Positions 57,990 to 64,000 of a stretch of 64,000 nt of DNA are shown here, piece after piece. The notes below the pieces were generated by a model. It made no database searches. It had not been told where the DNA came from and saw only the letters and a program-made list of their open reading frames with translations. The position numbers and the translations under genes were made by a program. The DNA comes from Pseudomonas putida (lineage in GTDB: Bacteria; Pseudomonadota; Gammaproteobacteria; Pseudomonadales; Pseudomonadaceae), in contig NZ_CP039371.1 of NCBI RefSeq assembly GCF_005080685.1, forward strand, positions 1,426,001 to 1,490,000. Reading direction: 5' to 3'. Within the stretch, counting starts at the first letter, position 1, and every line of letters starts with the position of its first letter.

Positions 57990-59281
57990 GCCGATCGCGT
58001 CACTGCCCGGCGGTGTTGATCGCGGCGCCGGCATCCGGCCAGGGCAAGACCACCGTCACCGCGGCCTTGGCTCGTTTGCACCGCAACCTCGGACGCAAGG
58101 TCCGGGTGTTCAAGTGCGGGCCCGATTTCCTCGACCCGATGATTCTCGAACGCGCCAGCGGCGCGCCGGTGTACCAGCTCGACCTGTGGATGATCGGCGC
58201 CGAGGAAAGCCGCCGGATGTTGTGGGAAGCGGCTGACGAGGCCGACCTGATCCTCATCGAAGGGGTCATGGGCCTGTTCGATGGGACCCCGTCCAGTGCC
58301 GATCTGGCGCGGCATTTCGGCGTGCCGGTGCTGGCGGTGATCGATGGCACGGCCATGGCCCAGACCTTCGGCGCCCTGGCCCTTGGCCTGGCCCGTTACC
58401 AGGCCGACCTGCCGTTCGCGGGCGTGCTGGCCAACCGTGTCGGCAGCCTGCGCCATGCGCAACTGCTCGAAGGCAGCCTGACCGAAGGCCTGCGCTGGTA
58501 TGGTGGCTTGTCACGCGAGCGTGGCATCGAGTTGCCCAGCCGTCATCTGGGGCTGGTCCAGGCCAGCGAATTGAACGACCTGGATGCCCGCCTGGATGCC
58601 GCCGCCCAAGCGCTAGGCGCCAGTTGCGATGCCACGCTGCCGCCTCCGGTGGCCTTCGCCGAACCCGAGCCAAAGGCGCTCGCCACTTCACTGGGCGGCG
58701 TGCGCATCGGCGTGGCGCGGGACGAAGCGTTTGCCTTCACCTATGGCGCCAACCTCGACCTGCTGCGTCAGCTGGGCGCGCATCTGGCGTTCTTCTCGCC
58801 GCTGCACGATCGCCAACTACCGGAAGTGGACAGCCTGTACCTGCCGGGCGGCTATCCCGAACTGCACCACCACGCGCTGGCCGCCAACATGCCGATGAGT
58901 GAGGCGATCCGTGCCCATTATGCTGCCGGCAAGCCTTTGCTGGCGGAGTGCGGCGGTATGCTCTATCTGCTCGAAGCCCTGACCGACGTGGCCGGCGAGC
59001 GCACCGAGCTGCTCGGCCTGTTGCCCGGAGAGGCAACGATGCAAAAGCGTCTGGCGGCCTTGGCCCTGCAAGCGGTGGAGTTGCCCGAAGGCACGCTGCG
59101 TGGCCACACCTATCACCATTCGCTGACCAGCACCGAACTGCAGCCGATCGCCCGCGGCCAGAGCCCCAATGGCGGGCGCGGCAACGAAGCGGTGTATCGC
59201 CTGGGGCGCCTGACCGCCTCGTACGTGCACTTCTATTTCCCCTCCAACCCAGAAGCGACGGCGGCGTTGCTGCGACCATGA
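57986..59281 (+). CDS. cobB: Cobyrinic acid a,c-diamide synthase CobB
   Basis: A 431-residue glutamine-dependent amidotransferase starting at a GTG overlapping the cobO stop. The N-terminal ATP domain has APASGQGKTTVT, and FKCGPDFLDP. The C-terminal glutamine amidotransferase domain has the catalytic Cys in LAECGGMLYL and a late His in VHFYF. It amidates the a and c carboxylates of the corrin ring. It overlaps bluB by 4 bases. Confidence 0.94.
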   Translation: MSRSRHCPAVLIAAPASGQGKTTVTAALARLHRNLGRKVRVFKCGPDFLDPMILERASGAPVYQLDLWMIGAEESRRMLWEAADEADLILIEGVMGLFDGTPSSADLARHFGVPVLAVIDGTAMAQTFGALALGLARYQADLPFAGVLANRVGSLRHAQLLEGSLTEGLRWYGGLSRERGIELPSRHLGLVQASELNDLDARLDAAAQALGASCDATLPPPVAFAEPEPKALATSLGGVRIGVARDEAFAFTYGANLDLLRQLGAHLAFFSPLHDRQLPEVDSLYLPGGYPELHHHALAANMPMSEAIRAHYAAGKPLLAECGGMLYLLEALTDVAGERTELLGLLPGEATMQKRLAALALQAVELPEGTLRGHTYHHSLTSTELQPIARGQSPNGGRGNEAVYRLGRLTASYVHFYFPSNPEATAALLRP

Positions 59282-59928
59282 ACGAGCATGCCTACAGCGC
59301 TGCCGAGCGCGCGGCCATTTACCGGGCCATCGGCGAACGCCGCGACATGCGCCATTTCGCCGGTGGCACGGTGGCCCCCGAGGTGCTAGGGCGTCTGCTG
59401 GCTGCCGCGCACCAGGCGCCGAGTGTCGGCCTGATGCAGCCGTGGCGGTTCATCCGCATCAGCCAGCGCGATCTGCGCGGGCGTATCCAGGCTCTGGTGG
59501 AAGAGGAGCGGGTACGCACGGCCGAGGCCCTGGGCGAGCGCTCCGACGCGTTCATGAAGCTCAAGGTCGAAGGCATCGACGATTGCGCCGAGGTGCTGGT
59601 GGCGGCATTGATGGACAAGCGCGAGGCGCACATCTTTGGCCGCCGCACCCTGCCGGAAATGGACCTGGCGTCGCTCGCCTGCGCCATCCAGAACCTGTGG
59701 CTGACGGCCCGTGCCGAGGGCCTGGGCATGGGCTGGGTGTCGTTGTTCGACCCGCTGGCCCTGGCCCAGCTGCTGGGCATGCCGGCCGGCGCCAAGCCGG
59801 TGGCGGTGCTGTGCCTGGGGCCAGTCCACGAATTCTATGCCGCGCCCATGCTGGTGCAGGAACACTGGGCCGAGGAACGGCCCTTGAGCGACATGCTGTT
59901 TGAAAACCGCTGGGGAGAGCAACCATGA
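59278..59928 (+). CDS. bluB: 5,6-dimethylbenzimidazole synthase BluB
   Basis: A 216-residue nitroreductase-fold protein that destroys FMN to form the lower ligand of vitamin B12. [26 protein letters not shown] and [18 protein letters not shown] are typical BluB blocks. Its presence shows aerobic lower-ligand synthesis. It overlaps both neighbours by 4 bases. Confidence 0.94.
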   Translation: MNEHAYSAAERAAIYRAIGERRDMRHFAGGTVAPEVLGRLLAAAHQAPSVGLMQPWRFIRISQRDLRGRIQALVEEERVRTAEALGERSDAFMKLKVEGIDDCAEVLVAALMDKREAHIFGRRTLPEMDLASLACAIQNLWLTARAEGLGMGWVSLFDPLALAQLLGMPAGAKPVAVLCLGPVHEFYAAPMLVQEHWAEERPLSDMLFENRWGEQP

Positions 59929-60833
59929 GCGTGGCCTTGCTGACCATGGCCGGGGTGGCCCTGGATGCCTTGTTGGGCGAGCCGAGCCGGCGCCATCCGC
60001 TGGTGGGCTTTGGCAACCTGGCTTCGGGCCTGGAGCGGCGCCTGAATGCCGGTGGGCGTGGCTGGCGCAGCCATGGCGTGAGCGCCTGGTTCCTGGCCGT
60101 GGTGCCGTTGACCCTGGTGGCGTTGATCCTTTCCTGGCTGCCCTATATCGGCTGGCTGGTGGAAGTGTTGGCGCTGTACTGCGCCCTGGGCCTGCGCAGC
60201 CTGGGCGAGCATGTGTTGCCGGTGGCCAATGCACTGCGCGTGGGCGACCTGGAAGAGGCGAGGCGACGGGTCGGCTACCTGGTGAGCCGCGAAACCCGCG
60301 AGCTGGACGAGCCCGCCGTGGCGCGGGCGGCCACCGAGTCGGTGCTGGAGAACGGCAGCGATGCGGTGTTCGCCGCGCTGTTCTGGTTCGTGGTGGCAGG
60401 CGCGCCGGGGGTTGTGTTGTATCGTCTGAGCAATACCCTGGATGCGATGTGGGGCTACCGCAACGAACGCTTCGAGCGCTTCGGCTGGTGTGCGGCGCGT
60501 ATCGATGACGTCCTCAATTACATCCCGGCACGGCTGGTGGCGCTGACCTATGCGCTGCTTGGCAAGACCCGCCTGGCGCTGACCTGTTGGCGCAAACAAG
60601 CGCCCCTGTGGGACAGCCCCAACGCCGGGCCGGTGATGGCTGCCGGTGCCGGTGCCCTGGCGGTCGAGCTGGGAGGCCCGGCTGTGTACCACGGAGAGTT
60701 GCACGACCGCCCGCGCCTGGGCGAGGGGCCGATGGCCGACGCCGACGCCATCGAGCGCGGCTGGAACCTGGTGCAGCGCGGCGTGTGGCTATGGCTGCTG
60801 CTGATCGCCCTTGGAGGCTACTTCTATGCTTGA
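59925..60833 (+). CDS. cobD: Adenosylcobinamide-phosphate synthase CobD (CbiB)
   Basis: A 302-residue inner-membrane protein with several hydrophobic helices and family blocks [39 protein letters not shown] and [12 protein letters not shown]. It attaches the aminopropanol phosphate arm to adenosylcobyric acid. It overlaps cobC by 8 bases. Confidence 0.94.
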   Translation: MSVALLTMAGVALDALLGEPSRRHPLVGFGNLASGLERRLNAGGRGWRSHGVSAWFLAVVPLTLVALILSWLPYIGWLVEVLALYCALGLRSLGEHVLPVANALRVGDLEEARRRVGYLVSRETRELDEPAVARAATESVLENGSDAVFAALFWFVVAGAPGVVLYRLSNTLDAMWGYRNERFERFGWCAARIDDVLNYIPARLVALTYALLGKTRLALTCWRKQAPLWDSPNAGPVMAAGAGALAVELGGPAVYHGELHDRPRLGEGPMADADAIERGWNLVQRGVWLWLLLIALGGYFYA

Positions 60834-61818
60834 GCACGGTGGCCGCCTGTTGAGGGCGGTGCGGCACTACGGCATCCCTCGCGAAGACTGGCTCGACCTG
60901 TCCAGTGGCATTGCCCCATGGCCTTACCCGATCCCGCCGATTCCCACGCAAGCCTGGGCCAGGCTTCCCGAGACCGAGGACGGCCTGGAAGAGGCGGCGC
61001 GTCGCTACTACGGCGCACGCCAATTGTTGCCGGTGGCAGGTTCCCAGGCCGCGATCCAGGCCCTGCCGACACTGCGCCAGATTGGTCGGGTCGGCGTGCT
61101 GTCGCCTTGCTACGCCGAGCATCCGCTGGCCTGGCAGCGCGCCGGTCATGAGCTGGTCGAGCTCGCTGATGACGGGGTCGATGCAGTACTCGACAGCCTC
61201 GACGTGCTGGTGCTGGTCAACCCCAACAACCCCACCGGCCGCTGCGTGCCACGCGAGCGCCTGTTGGAGTGGCATGCGCGGCTGGCTGCGCGGGGCGGCT
61301 GGCTGGTGGTCGACGAAGCGTTCATGGACAACACGCCCGCGCACAGCGTGGTCGATTGTGCCGAGCGCCGCGGCCTGATCGTGCTGCGCTCGTTCGGCAA
61401 GTTCTTCGGTCTGGCTGGTGTACGGCTGGGCTGTGTGGTCGCCGAACTGCCGCTGCTGCAGCGCCTGGCCGAATCGCTTGGGCCGTGGACCGTCAGCGGT
61501 CCGACCCGGGTGCTTGCCCAGGCGTGCTTCGCCGACCAGGCCGCGCATGCGCAGCAAATGGCGCGCAGCAATATGGCCAGCCAGCGTCTCGCCGCGTTGC
61601 TGCGTGAGCACGCGCTGGCGCCCGACGGCGGCTGTGACCTGTTCCAGTACGTGCGCCGCGAAGACGCCGCGCAACTGCATGAATTTCTCGCCCGCCGCGG
61701 CATCCTCGTGCGCCTGTTCGTGCAGCCTGCGGCGGTACGCCTGGGCCTGCCCGCCAACGGCGCGGACGAACGCCGCTTGGCCCAGGCCCTGGCCGCCTAT
61801 CAGAAGGAAACGGCATGA
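60826..61818 (+). CDS. cobC: Threonine-phosphate decarboxylase-like CobC
   Basis: A 330-residue PLP aminotransferase-fold protein with [19 protein letters not shown] and the PLP lysine in [15 protein letters not shown]. It supplies aminopropanol phosphate for the nucleotide loop. GGAGG lies 8 bases before the ATG at 60826. It overlaps cobQ by 4 bases. Confidence 0.93.
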   Translation: MLEHGGRLLRAVRHYGIPREDWLDLSSGIAPWPYPIPPIPTQAWARLPETEDGLEEAARRYYGARQLLPVAGSQAAIQALPTLRQIGRVGVLSPCYAEHPLAWQRAGHELVELADDGVDAVLDSLDVLVLVNPNNPTGRCVPRERLLEWHARLAARGGWLVVDEAFMDNTPAHSVVDCAERRGLIVLRSFGKFFGLAGVRLGCVVAELPLLQRLAESLGPWTVSGPTRVLAQACFADQAAHAQQMARSNMASQRLAALLREHALAPDGGCDLFQYVRREDAAQLHEFLARRGILVRLFVQPAAVRLGLPANGADERRLAQALAAYQKETA

Positions 61819-63269
61819 CCACCCTCATGGTGCAAGGCACCACCTCCGATGCTGGCAAGAGCACGCTGGTCACTGCCCTGTGCCGCTGGCTGCTGCGCCA
61901 GGGCGTCGACGTGGTGCCGTTCAAACCGCAGAACATGGCGCTCAACAGCGCCGTGACCGCCGACGGTGGCGAGATCGGCCGCGCCCAGGCTGTCCAGGCG
62001 CAGGCTTGCCGGCTGGCGCCACACACCGACATGAACCCGGTGCTGCTCAAGCCCAACAGCGATACCGGTGCCCAGGTGATCATCCATGGTCGCGCGGTCA
62101 CCAGCATGAACGCGGTGGCCTACCACGACTACAAGGCCATCGCCATGCAGGCGGTCCTGGCTTCGCACCAGCGCCTGGACGCCGCCTACCCGGTGGTGCT
62201 GGTCGAGGGAGCGGGCTCGCCGGCCGAGATCAACCTGCGCGCTGGCGACATCGCCAACATGGGCTTCGCCGAGGCGGTCGACTGCCCGGTGATCCTGGTC
62301 GCCGACATCAACCGTGGGGGAGTCTTCGCCCACCTGGTCGGCACCCTCGAGCTGCTCTCGCCAAGCGAGCAGGCGCGGGTCAGGGGCTTCGTCATCAACC
62401 GTTTTCGTGGCGACATCGCCTTGCTCCAGCCGGGCCTGGACTGGCTCGAGCAGCGCACCGGCAAACCGGTTCTGGGCGTGCTGCCCTACGTCACCGACCT
62501 GCACCTGGAAGCCGAGGATGGCATCGACGTGCGCCAGGCGCACAAGGCCGAACGCGTGCTCAAGGTGATCGTGCCGGTGCTGCCGCGCATCAGCAACCAT
62601 ACCGATTTCGACCCATTGCGCCTGCACCCGCAGGTGGACTTGCAGTTCATCGGCCCGGGGCAGCCGATCCCCGCGGCCGACTTGATCATCCTGCCTGGCT
62701 CCAAGAGCGTGCGTGGTGACCTTGCCCAGTTGCGTGAGCGCGGTTGGGACAGTGCCATAGACCGCCACCTGCGCTATGGCGGCAAGCTCATCGGCATCTG
62801 TGGTGGGCTGCAGATGCTTGGCCGAGAGGTGCACGATCCGCTCGGTCTGGAAGGAGCGGCCGGCTCCAGTCCTGGGCTTGGCCTGCTCGATTACGCCACG
62901 GTGCTGGAAGCCGACAAGCAACTGCGTAACGTCACCGGGACCTTGAGCCTGGCAGCATCGAAGGTGGCCGGTTATGAGATTCATGCCGGCGTCACCCGTG
63001 GCCCGGCCCTGGAGCAGCCTGCCGTGCAACTGGCCGATGGCCGCTGCGACGGCGCGATCAGCGCCGATGGGCAGATTCTCGCCACCTACCTGCACGGCCT
63101 GTTCGAAGGCCCCGAGTCGTGCGCTGCGCTGCTGCGCTGGGCGGGCCTGGAGGACGTGCAACAGGTCGACTACGAGGCCCTGCGCGAACGCGACATCGAG
63201 CGCCTGGCCGACCTGGTGGAAAACCACCTGGACACCACGCTGCTGCGCCAACTCTGTGGAGTCGCCTGA
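61815..63269 (+). CDS. cobQ: Cobyric acid synthase CobQ
   Basis: A 484-residue glutamine-dependent amidotransferase that amidates four side chains of the corrin ring. The N-terminal ATP domain has [21 protein letters not shown] and [12 protein letters not shown]. The amidotransferase domain has [11 protein letters not shown] with the catalytic Cys and ATYLHGLFE with His. cobU begins directly after its stop. Confidence 0.96.
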   Translation: MTTLMVQGTTSDAGKSTLVTALCRWLLRQGVDVVPFKPQNMALNSAVTADGGEIGRAQAVQAQACRLAPHTDMNPVLLKPNSDTGAQVIIHGRAVTSMNAVAYHDYKAIAMQAVLASHQRLDAAYPVVLVEGAGSPAEINLRAGDIANMGFAEAVDCPVILVADINRGGVFAHLVGTLELLSPSEQARVRGFVINRFRGDIALLQPGLDWLEQRTGKPVLGVLPYVTDLHLEAEDGIDVRQAHKAERVLKVIVPVLPRISNHTDFDPLRLHPQVDLQFIGPGQPIPAADLIILPGSKSVRGDLAQLRERGWDSAIDRHLRYGGKLIGICGGLQMLGREVHDPLGLEGAAGSSPGLGLLDYATVLEADKQLRNVTGTLSLAASKVAGYEIHAGVTRGPALEQPAVQLADGRCDGAISADGQILATYLHGLFEGPESCAALLRWAGLEDVQQVDYEALRERDIERLADLVENHLDTTLLRQLCGVA

Positions 63270-63270
63270 C

Positions 63271-63792
63271 ATGCGCAACCTGATTCTCGGCGGTGCCCGC
63301 TCGGGCAAGAGCCGCTTGGCCGAGCAATTGGCCAGTGACAGCGGCCTGCCGGTCACCTACATCGCCACCAGCGAGCCGCTGGATGGTGAAATGAACCAAC
63401 GCGTGCGCCTGCACCGCGAGCGCCGGCCTGCCGCATGGGGGCTTATCGAGGAGCCCTTGGCACTGGCCCGCGTGCTGCGTGCCGAAGCCGCTGCCGGGCG
63501 CTGCCTGCTGGTCGATTGCCTGACGCTGTGGTTGACCAACCTGCTGATGCTCGAAGACGACCAGCGCCTGGCCGCGGAGCGCGATGCATTGCTCGAGTGC
63601 CTGGAGCGACTGCCCGGCACGATCATCCTGGTCAGCAATGAAACCGGCCTGGGCGTGGTGCCCATGGGCGAGCTGACCCGCCGTTACGTCGACCAGGCCG
63701 GCTGGCTGCACCAGGCAGTGGCCGAGCGCTGCCAGCGCGTGGTGCTGACCGTGGCCGGCCTGCCTCTCATGCTCAAAGGACCCGCACTATGA
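63271..63792 (+). CDS. cobU: Adenosylcobinamide kinase / guanylyltransferase CobU
   Basis: A 173-residue bifunctional enzyme with P-loop [12 protein letters not shown] (8–19) and the conserved [11 protein letters not shown] and [13 protein letters not shown] blocks. [18 protein letters not shown] includes the late family motif. It phosphorylates and then guanylylates adenosylcobinamide. It overlaps cobT by 4 bases. Confidence 0.95.
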   Translation: MRNLILGGARSGKSRLAEQLASDSGLPVTYIATSEPLDGEMNQRVRLHRERRPAAWGLIEEPLALARVLRAEAAAGRCLLVDCLTLWLTNLLMLEDDQRLAAERDALLECLERLPGTIILVSNETGLGVVPMGELTRRYVDQAGWLHQAVAERCQRVVLTVAGLPLMLKGPAL

Positions 63793-64000
63793 CCCAGACC
63801 TGGTGGCGCGACGCTTGCCAAGCGCTTGACCACACCGCCCTGCAGCAGGCCCGCGAGCGCCAGCGGCAACTGACCAAGCCCGCCGGCTCGCTGGGCCGTC
63901 TTGAAGGCCTGGCCGAGCGCCTGGCCGGCCTGCAAGGCTGCGAGCGGCCCAGCCTGGAGCGGGTCGCGATCGGCCTGTTCGCGGGTGACCACGGCGTGGT
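63789..64000 (+). CDS. cobT: Nicotinate-nucleotide:dimethylbenzimidazole phosphoribosyltransferase CobT (5' part)
   Basis: The first 70 codons of CobT, cut by the window end. The opening [11 protein letters not shown] and the block [16 protein letters not shown] are diagnostic, followed by FAGDHGVV with the conserved region. It activates dimethylbenzimidazole as its alpha-ribotide for attachment to the corrin. Confidence 0.93.
   Translation, partial: MTQTWWRDACQALDHTALQQARERQRQLTKPAGSLGRLEGLAERLAGLQGCERPSLERVAIGLFAGDHGV

Overview
The window is a high-GC stretch of a Pseudomonas chromosome, most probably Pseudomonas putida group. The evidence is gene content and order: gacS–(pirRS-like)–cysM–rlmD–relA–mazG, purMN, hda, oprH–phoP–phoQ, nrdA/nrdB with a gap between them, a cob operon behind a cobalamin riboswitch, and many REP-type inverted repeats in intergenic gaps. 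Species assignment is inference.

Region 1 (2–12965) is the end of a type VI secretion cluster with the full threonine-phosphorylation control branch in the Pseudomonas aeruginosa H1 order: tssM (partial), tagF, pppA, ppkA, tagT, tagS, tagR, tagQ. It is followed by three unassigned genes (a protein with hydrophobic hairpins, a four-helix membrane protein, a lipoprotein) that look like a candidate effector/immunity group.

Region 2 (12966–19171) has a broken BRO-type antirepressor remnant and nrdB and nrdA. Each nrd gene has its own paired NrdR-like operator, and a 43-residue ORF lies between them.

Region 3 (19172–30752) holds an RstAB-like two-component system, pcpS, a dienelactone hydrolase, oprH–phoP–phoQ with a PhoP-type repeat array, dctA behind a sigma-54 promoter, a SprT-like protein, a Yip1-family membrane protein, ttcA and a DNA glycosylase.

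Region 4 (30753–35238) contains a DUF2069 gene, wrbA, arsC, a TlpA-like lipoprotein, a META-domain lipoprotein, a small conserved protein and ldhA. Between the TlpA-like and META genes, at 32820–33050 on the minus strand, lies an intact 76-codon gene for UBIQUITIN. By my alignment it matches human ubiquitin at 61 of 76 positions, ends exactly at LRLRGG-stop, is about 50% GC and uses AGG/AGA/GGA codons that are rare here. No E1, E2, E3 or deubiquitinase is visible in the window. This is the outstanding feature.

Region 5 (35239–52888) is housekeeping and regulatory: gacS, a PirRS-like pair without pirA, cysM, rlmD, relA, mazG, purM/purN, a DUF2066 protein, a PerM-type transporter and hda.

Region 6 (52889–64000) has two C40 peptidase lipoproteins, a disrupted ADP-ribosyltransferase-like toxin gene (one nonsense codon and two compensating frameshifts), then a promoter, a cobalamin riboswitch and the tightly overlapping operon cobO-cobB-bluB-cobD-cobC-cobQ-cobU-cobT (the last cut by the window end). 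No tRNA, rRNA, CRISPR array or intact insertion sequence was seen.
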